Under the pieces are notes generated by a model that did not search any database, was not told the origin of the DNA, and worked only from the letters and a program-made list of their open reading frames with translations. Both the position numbers and the translations under genes were made by a program. Shown here one piece after another: positions 48,360 through 58,560 of a stretch of 64,000 nt of DNA. Source of the DNA: Pseudoscleropodium purum (taxonomy: Eukaryota; Streptophyta; Bryopsida; Hypnales; Brachytheciaceae); NCBI GenBank assembly GCA_963969395.1, contig OZ017797.1:434001-498000 (forward strand), in the 5' to 3' direction. Position 1 is the stretch's first letter. Each line of letters starts with the position of its first letter.

Positions 48360-49137
48360 CTAGACAAAGACAAATGTCTCAATGAAAATGCAATTACTTC
48401 CACCTCTTTTCCTTCCTCCAATTACTCTTTGCAATACTTCTTGTGGAAGTCCATTCTTATAGGGTCTAGAATATTCCTTCCTCTTTGGATTAGGTATTGT
48501 TGTCATTATCAAGTCAATTGTTACACTCCCTATTCTATTTCCCTCTACATTGACCACTACACTTGAATTTTGACCTTCTTCTCCCTCATTCAAAAGAATA
48601 TTGCCATCCTCATTTTAATTCAAGATATTGTTAGGCCAAAATGATGAATCACGGATGCTTTCTTTATACCATTATAGAAAACCTTCTAAATGATCCTTGA
48701 AATGAGAGGTTTTACAGACAACTTCTATATTCTTGATCAAGTCAATGCCTCTCAACACCAACTTATTTTTATATGCAATTAACTTGTCTAGTGCTTTTAA
48801 CTCTTTTTAATCAGCAACAAACACCTATGCAAGCTCTAGCTATTCTATTACATTTGGTAGTGAGTTTAAACACAAATGTCCTCTTGTTAGGCCCCACTCA
48901 TTTGAACTGAAATATTTGTGTTGAACATAGACCAATCCATCCTCCACATAAAACCTCATATAGTATAAAAATGTTATGTTTGTCAATTGCTTTCCCCCTT
49001 GTAGCAAATGATGTGTGATAAATACCTTCCAATTGTGAATATGCTCTAGCTTGCGAGTAGTCACAAAAGCTTCTATACATGATGTCTTTTTCTCTACTAG
49101 CTGTAGCATCTCTTCCAATGTATCTAAGTCTTTTCAC
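48360..49137 (-). pseudogene. Decayed reading frame of unknown family
   Basis: One minus-strand frame stays legible from about 49118 to 48360 despite stops near 48840, 48826, 48805 and 48670: KLEHIHNWKVFI, LLQGGKQLTNITFLYYMR, YVEDGLVYVQHKYF, LCLNSLPNV, KLIAYKNKLVLRGIDLIKN, VVCKTSHFKDH. It looks like a once-coding, leucine-rich globular protein, probably transposon-borne. I cannot name the family. Confidence 0.4.
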
Positions 49138-51120
49138 TTCAATTTGGTGGAAATGATACTAAATCTTTGATCAATATCCTTTTCAATGTGCCCCACAATC
49201 AAGAAACAAAGATGAATTTCCTTGAAGAATCCAAGCCCAACTAATGTGGCACATGTGGCAAACTTATAGATATTTTTGTCCTCCCTTGTAGTGTTATCCA
49301 CTTAAATTCTCTATGTTGGTGGCAATAATCCTTTTCTTTGCTTTATGTCTCATATTACGTTCATCATGCAATATTTTAGAGAGCTTGGGCCAATGGAAAA
49401 TCTTCCTAAGAACACAAACTATTTGGATGTGATATTTCATGATTCTTGAAGTACGGAAGTGATTCTACAAATAGTGGACAAGCTAGACAGGACACCAATG
49501 GAGTTGAAGAGGATGGTACAAATGTATCTTCCATGTAACTAGGGTCTGGTAACAATGGGTATTATGATGGCTATGCAAGGCATTTTAGGGACAAGTTTTG
49601 TGGGTGATGAAATTATCATTATAGAAGGTAAAACGGCTTGAACACATTTGTGTATAATCCATGGAGGTGATGTACAGGAATCTAATGGCAATGGTGAATA
49701 GTGTGAGCATAGCAACTAAATATAGATCTTCACATGTTGAACACAAGAGACCAATTGCCTGATCATGATCCTTCTAAAACAGATGCAAGTGTACTACAAG
49801 GTAGGCTTCAAAAGGTAGTGCAATTGTCAAGTGACTCACTAGATGAAGAAGAGACACTTAAAGTGATTGAATAGGAGAAGTGAAAGGAGAAAAAAACCTC
49901 AATTGATTAAAGAGCTTTGTCATCAAGTAATGATGGTAGTGATTCAAATCAAACACAATCAAATGACTTACCTAGTGGTAGCCAAAGTTTAGGCTCTACT
50001 AACACCGATATAGTAAGCAACGCTCACAGGGACCAAGCAAACTTGTTAGACATGGAAGTTCATTCTACTTATGCGCCAAAAAAAAATACCAACAATGTAG
50101 AGAACATAGAATCACAAGGTGTTGATATTGATGTGGAAGCAATCAAAAGTACATTTGCAATAATACCTTCCATGCCAACATTGTCACCATACCAATTTTT
50201 GGATTCTATGAGCTTGTTATTGAACAACAATGGATATTTTTATAATAGGGAACATGCACTATAAAAAACCAAAGTTTTTCAATGTCAAAAGAAATGGATT
50301 TTAGGTGACATTTAAAAAAAAAACATGTTTTTATGTCAACAATGATGTCCATTGATGTTGAATTTTTTATAAATTATTTTTATTTTATTTTATTTTTAAA
50401 AATTTTACTCCAAAAGTTACAAAGATTTGGTATTGAGGCCATTTTCAGCCAAAAATGGCATGTATTTCTTGCAACTACATGTTAAATATATATTTATTTG
50501 GCACTAGTTATTTAGTGATTGTTACTTTAAGGAAGACTGTGGGAGCACGGAAGCTCAAATCAAATGAAATTAGTCTAGAATAAGGTTAGATGGACTTGCG
50601 ATTTTTATCTTTTTGGTAACTCCTAGAGATTTTTGCTACACTACGACTATGGTAGAAATAGTCAATTTCCAAATTGCTAGAATCATTACTAGTGTTACGG
50701 AAACAAATCCGATACAAATTTGGAATTCGAAAAAGTATCAGATTATTAAAACCTATGTTCTAGGTTTCTGGTTTAGGAAACTAGGGTACCGTTAGGGGAA
50801 CGATCTTCTACTTGTTCTCTACCTGGAATTGTTGGCCGCGCGATGAGTACTTAAATCCACTGCCACTTCTCTTTCTCTCCTTTTCTACTTGTTGAACTTT
50901 GTGAACGTATAGCTAAGAGAAAGAGTAGTGAGTTAGCAACCGGGATAGAGAGAGGATGGAAAAGTTAGTACTGTGTAAACTGGATTAGGTTATCGGTTGT
51001 CGGTGATTCATGGTAGCGGCTGGTGATCCAGCTGTGCGAAAGTCTGGAGTTGCAACTTGGATGATTTGTTTGGTTATCCCTTCCAACCTAATTCACTGAG
51101 CGTAGTTAGAAGAGGACTTC
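49138..51120. other. Intergenic DNA left of the nested elements
   Basis: A 115-codon plus-strand open frame at 49917-50264 is Ser/Asn/Asp-rich with no domain. No other feature is supported. From about 50800 the base composition rises, which may mark the start of the older element interrupted by the LTR retrotransposon. Confidence 0.3.
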
Positions 51121-52118
51121 GTGTGTATTGGGTGTGTCAGATTGTTAGATAGGTTGTGGAGCATGAAGAACAAGGAAATGATTCAGGAACTTGTTTACGG
51201 AGTTCCGAACCAATACAAATGGACTGTGAGAGGTCGACCCGTAGCATGGACGAAACACATTTGGGCAAATGTCTATTTGTTTAAAAAGAACAGACTTGGC
51301 CTAGTCGGAAGAATGGATAAGTACATAGTTGAAAAGTTTCGAAGTCAAGCCCACTCAAAAGAGGGTTTTGCTATTAGTGACTGCAAAAACGAGAGGCACA
51401 AACGGATATTGGACTTTCTCATTCCAATCTTATATCCAGAAAAGCCTACTCGGATTATGGTTACGGTGGCTAATACCATTTTGGGGGCTTTAGAGGACCA
51501 AATTGTCCATTGGGGAAGAGTGATTCAAGGAGTAGTGGGCAAATAAGCAAAGCACATGGGTTGAGCAAAACATAGTCCTATCACCCTATACTTGTTCCAC
51601 CTCTATCACCACAAGGAAATCTTGAATGCCGAGGAGACAATTTAGTACAACACCAGAGTCGAGATCTTGAAGTATGACCTGACAGATGAGTTGGAGAAAG
51701 AGGAGAAAGAATCCAAAGAAGAAGGGCAACTAGAAGAAGAAGAAGAAATGGTGGACCGGAAATGAAGGAAGTCCACGGATCTGACTGTACGAGGGAAAGC
51801 GCCAACACTGGATAGAGAGGAGCCGATTCTAGATCCGGAACATCTTGTAGACCCAGAGTTTTTTGAAGCCGGAATTTAATAGATGCAACAGGCCAAATAG
51901 ATGTATGGCAATTTGGAGGATCACGTGCTTCTAATCGCGGAGGAACTCAATGTGGAGTTTGACCAAATTTTGGAGGGTATCCGGAAATGCCAAGACCCGG
52001 AAGAGTTCCGACAGAAGGAGAAACAGATCCGGAAGTTGAAGGAGGAAAGAGATAGCCTCAAGTCCCAATTGGAATGAATGGAAGAGGAGCTGAACGAGGT
52101 GAAACAAAAAGAGACAGA

Positions 52119-52402
52119 TGTAAGAGTATAGATGTCAAAACAAACATATACTACTGAGTAAAATATAATATTAATCCAGAAATTAAGTTTACAATGAATA
52201 AGTGTTTATTTATATACTAATCTCGGTCTAGCTTTTACTTTAACTAACTAAAAGTAAACTTTAAGTTCTATCTTTAAACTGAAAGTGAACTTTAAGTTCT
52301 ATCTTTGAACTGAAAGTTAACTTTAAGTTCTATCTTTGAACTGAAGTTATCTTAGACTAGCGAGTGTACATCCGAGCTTCTAACTGGGCTTAGCCCATGA
52401 CA
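52119..52402 (-). repeat. 3' LTR of the chromovirus
   Basis: 284 bp, TG to CA on the plus strand; no difference from the other LTR is visible by eye. It ends next to the polypurine tract. Confidence 0.9.
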
Positions 52403-52406
52403 TATG

Positions 52407-52423
52407 CCTCCTCCTCTTCCTCC
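52407..52423 (-). promoter_or_regulatory. Polypurine tract
   Basis: Sense strand GGAGGAAGAGGAGGAGG, four bases before the 3' LTR: the expected primer for plus-strand DNA synthesis. Confidence 0.8.
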
Positions 52424-52427
52424 GTAA

Positions 52428-55400
52428 CTAAGAAGGGAGGAGAAGATCTGCCCAAGGAACAACTAAGCTTGCATTGCGCAAAGAGCGCTCATAATCATCC
52501 AAGGCCATTGCATCTTGCAAATGACGTAATGGTTCCCAAGTGGGCTCGGGCCAGCCAAGCCATTTCACAAGTAATTGCCAACTACGTCCTCGGCGCCGAT
52601 GTCGCAATACCCGTTCAACTGTGTACTCGCCGTCATTATCAGTAGTGACATCTGAAGGATCTAGTGGATTGTGCAAAACAATACCAGGCTCATTATCATG
52701 TGCCAATTGAGAAGGCAAAGGATCCGCTCTTTCCGTCTTAACCAAACTCACATAGAAAATAGGATGAATATCGGGAGGAGTATTCAAACGAACCGCATGT
52801 GTACCAACACATTCAAGTACGCGATAAGGAAGGGCAATCCAATCGAGCTTCTTGATCGGCCGTGTTGTATTGATGTTCTTCAATTTCAACCAGACACGGT
52901 CACCCGGACGAAAGACTTCGGCCATGGAACGTCGTGCGTTAGATTGACGTTCCTGATTTTCTTGCGCAATCGCCATTGCTGTTTTCGCCATATCAGCACT
53001 ATGACTCCATTGCTCAACAAGCTTACGTCCCTTCTCCGCCAGTGATAAGGAAGATCCTTGCTCCTCAGGTATGGTAAAATCCATGAGAGATTGATGAAAG
53101 CCGTGAGTCATAAAATGATGACATACTTGTGGATTGCATTACCCGATTATTCAATGCCATCATTGCTATTGGCAACTGAAGAGCCCAATCGTCTTGTTCA
53201 AATGCAGTGAAGATGCGAAGGTATGTTTCAAGCTCTTGATTGGCACGCTTCGTTGCACCATCTGTCTCTGGATGAAAGGCTGTCGACAATCTCCGTGTGA
53301 TCTTCAGCAATCGACACACTTCTCCCCACATCATACTCACAAATTGATTGCCGCGGTCGGAAACGATTGCGGTCGGTAGTCCATGATGTTGAAAAACTTG
53401 CTCTAAGAGTTTTTGAGCCACATCAATAGCACGAATTTCCTTCATTGGCACAACAATGATGGATTTGGACAAACGGTCTGTCACAACTAAGATATTCGTA
53501 TAAGTGTTACTTGGTGCTAAGCCGGTAATAAAGTCGATGGAAAGTTCCGTCCATATCTGTGCGGGAATTGGCATAGGTTTTAATAAACTTTGCTTTTGCT
53601 CACGCCAAATCTTAGATTTTCCACAGACATTACAATTTCGTACAAATCTTCGAACGTCTTGAGTCATTCCAGGCCACGTATATTCGTGTGCGAGCAAGTC
53701 TCGTGTTCCTTCACGACGTGGATGTCCAGCCAATGGTGAGTCATGAATAGACTGAATCAATCGCGTTCGAAGTGGTTCATATGCCGGTATCCATATTCGT
53801 CCATGCCAACGTAGCCGATGGACTCCATCTACAGAGCATTCACTAATTGTGATCGGTAGGCCCCATTCTTTTGGTAGTCGGCGTTCGCCATCCATAACAA
53901 CCTTCCGCATCTTCCAATATTGATGATTCGTTTTGAGTCCAACATCCCACAATGCAATCATCTCTATGTTTGCAAATGGACATATGGGACGTGGTGTCAT
54001 CATTGACTCCGTAGCCGCAATTTCCTTTTCCGAATCCGCATCGCCATCTTTTATCCATGCGGATTTTGCAACCACTTTCAAAGTGTTACCATCTCCTTCC
54101 AATAGTTGATGATGTCGGTTCATGATCCGATCATCATTCATATCGTTGGGAGTGTCTTGTTCGCGACGAGAAAGTGCGTCTGATTGAACTTGCTCTCTTC
54201 CAGGTTTATGCACTATCTCAAAGCTAAAGTCATTCAACTCATAAGCCCAATGCATATGCCGCTCTCCCAAATGTTGCTTCTTTCGGAAATAAGCCAAATT
54301 ACAATGGTCCGACCATACCTCAAAATGTTGTCCAACAAGCTCCATACGCCATTCACGAATGCAACGAACAACTGCTATCATCTCCTTGTCATGAATTGGA
54401 TAGTTGGATTCAGCTGAACTGTGTTTCTTCAAAAAATAAGCAACCGCGTGCCAAAGTCCATCCACCTTCTACATCAAAGTGCCACCAACCGCATATCTAG
54501 AGGAATCACATTCAATTGCCGTTTCCAATCCTTGGGTCCATTTTGCTAATACTGGCGCATTTACCAAAGCTTCTTTCAACCGATCAAATGCAAGTTGACA
54601 ATTCGATGTCCAATTGAAAGGTTGGTCTCTTTGTGTCAATTGAGTAAGTGGTTCTGCAATATTCGCGTATCCATCTATAAATTGTCGATAATAATTGCAA
54701 AAGCCCAAAAAACCATGAACTCCTTTCACCTTCTTTGGCAGCTTCCATTTCCGAATGGCTTCAAGTTTCTTCGGGTCAGCCCGCAATCCCTTACCAGTTT
54801 CCACCAGATATCCAAGATATTTAATGATACTAGCTTCAAACTCACTTTTATCAAAATCCAGTTGAAGCCTTGCGTCAGCAACTTTGTGAATGATCCTAAG
54901 CACAGCGTCGCGGTATTCTTTTTGTGTATCACTATAAATGACCACGTCATCTAAATATGCAGAACAACATACATCTAGTTCGTCTCGAAGTACCCAATTG
55001 ATGTATCGTTGAAATGTTGCAGGTGCACCAGTGAGCCCAAATGGTGTGACTAACCACTCGTATAGACCAAAACGTGTATTGAACGCCATCTTCTACTCAT
55101 CACCCTCTTTAACTCGTATTCGATGAAATGCAGAGATGACATCAACCTTCGAGATGTACTTGGCTGTAGCAATAGTCCTCAATGTCTCGTCAATGCGCGG
55201 GATCGGATAGTTGTCCTTTCGACTTATCTCGTTCAATCTAGAATAATCAATACAAAATCGTAATCCTCCACCAGGTTTCTTAACAAATATCATTGGGGCT
55301 GCTGTAGGCGAATTGCTTACACGAATGAACCCGTTGTCCAACAATTCCGTAAGAATCTTGCGTAGTACCAATAGCTGATCCTTGGACATTTGGTATAATG

Positions 55401-56103
55401 GCATTGCAGGGATGTCGTCGTTGGTCTTCCCTTCAACAAGATTGATTTCGTGATCGACCCCTTTCCTGTGTGGCGGTAACGATTTCGCGTCTTGCCGATC
55501 GAAGGCATCAATAACTGGCATCAACCAGTTTGGAGCATGTTGCGTAGGATCCTTGTACACCTTCTGTTGGAGCACCTTCTGAATGTCAACCAAGCTAGCA
55601 GTAAAAATCTGTACAGGTTCATCGCTAGCTTGCAAAGTCCGGATTGTTACAGCATATATTTCCCGAATTGGTTCCGATATAATGGGTCGAGTCTTGACGA
55701 TCATCTTGAAAGGCTTCCGAATGCAAACCTCATCTTTAGCAGGTCGAATGCTAGCGTCATGTCGCTCCATCCAGCCTTTTCCAAAGATGACATTATCAAT
55801 TTGTTTGGGAATAACATATGCAACAATCCTTTCTTCTATACCGTTGATATCAACTTTAAATGTTGCTATGCGTTGAATCATAGGTTGCTCCTTTATGGTT
55901 GTAACTTGTTCGAGGGGTCTTGGTTCGATTGGTAAAGAATCTAATCCATTCTTCTTAACAAATTGCTCAGACACACTTGCGAAGCATTGGCATCCAGAGT
56001 CGCATAAAGCACGAGTGGATAAAATTGAATTGATCAAAATATCAATGTACATACCATTCGTGTCAAGATTCTTATGTGAACGCCAACTTTTCAATTTCAA
56101 CAA
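52428..56103 (-). pseudogene. Chromoviral Pol (protease, RT, RNase H, integrase, chromodomain), interrupted
   Basis: Protease CDSG (in LCDSGCQC) near the start. RT begins in 56103-55093 (FCIDYSRLNE, YPIPRIDETL) and continues in 55089-54469 with catalytic AYLDDVVIYSD. RNase H with connection (54465 onward) and SDALSRREQ. Integrase has an HHCC finger (HDSPLAGHP, CNVCGKSK), then IDFITG and SDRGNQF as the two Asp residues. The C-terminal chromodomain (YTVERVLRHRRRG, LLVKWLGWPEPTWEP) is in 53111-52428. Breaks: TAG at 55090-55092, TAG at 54466-54468, and a frameshift where the frames 54465-53065 and 53111-52428 overlap. The third integrase catalytic position (53248-53250, in DGATKRAN) is Lys instead of Glu. 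Upstream of the ATG-less start the frame opens just after the gag stop. Confidence 0.85.
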
Positions 56104-56141
56104 CTTGCCTACACGCTTCTGATTGAGTCTTTTGCTGAAAG

Positions 56142-57227
56142 CTACTCATTTTCCGATCCCATCTCAGAGTCAGAAGTCTCCACCTCTTTGACCTCCTCTA
56201 TGACAACATTACTCTTCTTTTTGACTACGCGCACCTTCGTGGTCTTCTCCGCGTCTTCTTTTTTAATCTTTCCTTGGGCATCACCCTTCTTTGATGAACA
56301 ATCATTTGCGCGGTGGCCACGCTTCAAACATAAAAAACATCGACCTTCATGTCGGCACTTCTCTTGTTCATCTGGCGTCAGGCGTCTTCGAAGCTTTCCT
56401 ACTTGAACGGTAGGCGTCCAATCCATCTCATCTCCATCGGGCCACACGCGATTTGTTGTTGCCATCGGAGATGCACGGCCTTTCTGATATTGAAGGCAAT
56501 CGAGTTGAGAACCAACTGCCAACAAAGCTTGCACAAAAGTGCCGTAGTGAACATACGTGACGGGCTCGATCATCGCGCGTTGCATCTCCACGTTAAGAGC
56601 ACCTCGAAGATATCCAATTTTCACCATGTCAGGAACCATGGTAAGCTGACTTTCACCAAGCTTTTTCTCAAACTTGGGCAAAAATGTTGCAAACGATTCT
56701 CTGCCTTGCTTCATCACCTGAAGCCTATTCAACGCCCGCGCCGCTGCATTTGGATCGATAAAAACGTTGTCAAGATGTTGAACAAAAGTTCTTGCATCAC
56801 AGTCCAGTTGGTTTTGGTAGAATGATACTACCATCAACTACGCTTTTGCCTCCATCCTAGTGAACAAATATGCTGCTTGGTCTTGGGGTGTCCCGAGTAC
56901 TGCCCCATCAATTTGAAGCTTGTTATCAGCTTCAACCTTCCACATCGGGTAGCTCTTCCGACTACCATCGAACTTCGAGATGTCCGGCAATCGTTTACGC
57001 AACGAAGGAGTAGTAACTCCATACTGCTGTTGTTGCAAAGATTGCGGCATCATCTGTGACGAAGATGGACCTCCCAATTGTTTTTTAGCAAGTTCTGAAC
57101 GCAACCTCATAATCTCCCGTCGATAGTCCTCCTCCGTATATTCTTCTTGCTGCTTCTGCAAGATCTCCTCGTTCTCCTCGTTGAAAAGCGCGCTAGCTTC
57201 CATCTCCAAAAAGTAGACACGCCTCAA
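56142..57227 (-). pseudogene. Chromoviral Gag, interrupted by one stop
   Basis: A frame from 57227 to 56142 with one in-frame TAG at 56838-56840. The N-terminal part has a coiled-coil and Gln-rich region; the middle has LPDISKFDGSRKSYPMW, typical of Ty3-type capsids. The C-terminal zinc knuckle is CFLCLKRGHRANDC (CX2CX4HX4C), followed by Lys-rich and acidic tails. It ends at TAG 56142-56144. Either ATG at 57227 or the internal Met at about 57203 could start it. Confidence 0.85.
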
Positions 57228-57381
57228 CCAACGTCTTCAAGCTTTGCAAAGCTTTCCTTTGCGTCCCAGTTCTATAGTCGTCTTCTATCGTTACTACGAG
57301 GGTGGATAAAGTCCTCAATCAACTCGTCCAAGTTTTGCCGTTTGAAAAGCAAGGATGGATTAAGCCCCTTCAAAGAGAGAC

Positions 57382-57394
57382 AATTTCTGGATTA
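57382..57394 (-). promoter_or_regulatory. Self-complementary primer-binding site
   Basis: Sense strand TAATCCAGAAATT, directly adjoining the 5' LTR with no spacer. It does not look like the 3' end of initiator tRNA-Met. It is perfectly complementary over 13 nt to sense AATTTCTGGATTA inside the LTR (57448-57460), predicted to be the 5' end of the transcript. This is the Tf1 self-priming arrangement. Confidence 0.75.
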
Positions 57395-57678
57395 TGTAAG
57401 AGTATAGATGTCAAAACAAACATATACTACTGAGTAAAATATAATATTAATCCAGAAATTAAGTTTACAATGAATAAGTGTTTATTTATATACTAATCTC
57501 GGTCTAGCTTTTACTTTAACTAACTAAAAGTAAACTTTAAGTTCTATCTTTAAACTGAAAGTGAACTTTAAGTTCTATCTTTGAACTGAAAGTTAACTTT
57601 AAGTTCTATCTTTGAACTGAAGTTATCTTAGACTAGCGAGTGTACATCCGAGCTTCTAACTGGGCTTAGCCCATGACA
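57395..57678 (-). repeat. 5' LTR of the chromovirus
   Basis: 284 bp. In sense direction, U3 is about 57678-57461, with three 31-bp tandem units (plus-strand starts 57533, 57564 and 57595, AACTTTAAGTTCTATCTTT type). A TATA box follows (sense TATATAAATAAA at 57492-57481), and the predicted start of R is at 57460, 32 bases downstream. R plus U5 is about 66 nt. Confidence 0.9.
57481..57492 (-). promoter_or_regulatory. LTR TATA box
   Basis: Sense TATATAAATAAA, its first T 32 bases upstream of the A that begins the primer-complementary segment. This normal TATA spacing supports 57460 as transcription start. The same box is in the other LTR. Confidence 0.7.
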
Positions 57679-58560
57679 ACAGAGGCTCTTTGACTCGTCC
57701 ACAACCTCAAGAAATTTGTCATGATTTCGAAGCATAAGATGATCCGATCTGACCTCTACACCGCTTGGTTGAAGAAATAAGGGCACATGATCGGATCAAG
57801 GATGGTAAAGATCCTAGTCGACTTCGAAGCGTAGATGGGGATTGTTTTGAAGGACATGTGCAAGTTGTTGGGATACTTGGATCTAGAACAAGCCATCGAC
57901 TTAAAAAAGTTTCTGGAAGTCCTTAAGAGCATATTCCGAGATACTTTGGTTCGATAGACTTTAATCCACTAAGCTTCTAGTAGTCCGATTCAACCACAAT
58001 CGAAAGGGCTAAAGTCTATCTTCACTCCAACTGCGGGTCCATCAAGTAGACAAGCGCGAACTCTAGCGAGACCAATGGGACCTGAGCCAAAGAAAGAGAC
58101 AAGTAAGAAGCCTGTTCTGGCAGAGTAAGGAATTTCCGTCTAAATTCTGCCACCACCTGAAAAAATCATAGTCGTAAAGTTTGTGGTATTCGGATTGGTT
58201 GTTTGCGGCAATCTCGAGGTATGAATTGAACCGATGACGAATCTGGCTCAATCTCATTTGCAAGATTTTTCACATATGCAAGAGTCGACACCAAAGTAGG
58301 ATCGTATTGAGATTGAAGTGAATGAGCCGCCTTAAGTCAAAGATCTGGAGATTTAGGAGATTGAGAAGTCGGAAGAAGAGGTGTTGAAGTTTAGATTCAA
58401 GGAAGAGATGGAATTTGACGACTCACATTCGAAAATTCCACATAAACCTCAAACTAGGTCGTCAATGAAGAATAAACTGGTGAAGACTCCTAGTAGTCAA
58501 AGCGGGAGCAGCTCGAAGAAGGTATGGCGAGGTAGATAGATAATAAGTAATTAGGTAGGA

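Larger units (their letters stand above)
52119..57678 (-). mobile_element. Ty3/gypsy chromovirus, structurally complete, with broken frames
   Basis: 5560 bp. Two 284-bp LTRs (52119-52402 and 57395-57678) start TG and end CA and look identical by eye. The flanking 5-bp duplication is ACAGA (52114-52118, 57679-57683). The element reads leftward: 5' LTR at 57395-57678, primer site, gag, pol (protease, reverse transcriptase, RNase H, integrase, chromodomain), polypurine tract, 3' LTR. Three in-frame TAG codons, one frameshift and a lost integrase catalytic Glu make it non-functional on its own. The RT, Gag and chromodomain look more like fungal or moss Tf1/sushi/Tcn1-type chromoviruses than like the common seed-plant ones (inference from reading, not from a tree). 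Confidence 0.9.
51121..58560 (+). pseudogene. Older decayed element with a gag-like or coiled-coil frame, split by the LTR retrotransposon
   Basis: Left part: 51121-51546 open (MKNKEMIQELVYGV, RGRPVAWTKHIWANVY, ILDFLIPILYPEKPTRIMVT, ANTILGALEDQIV), then in a neighbouring frame HSPITLYLFHLYHHKEILNAEE (about 51570-51635), an acidic stretch, and a coiled coil ending EELNEVKQKET at the insertion point. Removing the retrotransposon and one ACAGA copy restores continuity at 57684, where decayed coding-like sequence continues to about 58560. Many stops. It resembles Gag-like proteins of plant retroelements I cannot name. No LTRs of its own were found. Confidence 0.4.

Noticed and set aside
52119..57678. 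Reassignment of TAG to an amino acid
   Set aside because: The intact SelH-like gene ends with TAG at its natural C-terminus, host genes contain no internal TAG, and the same dead genes also carry TGA stops and frameshifts.
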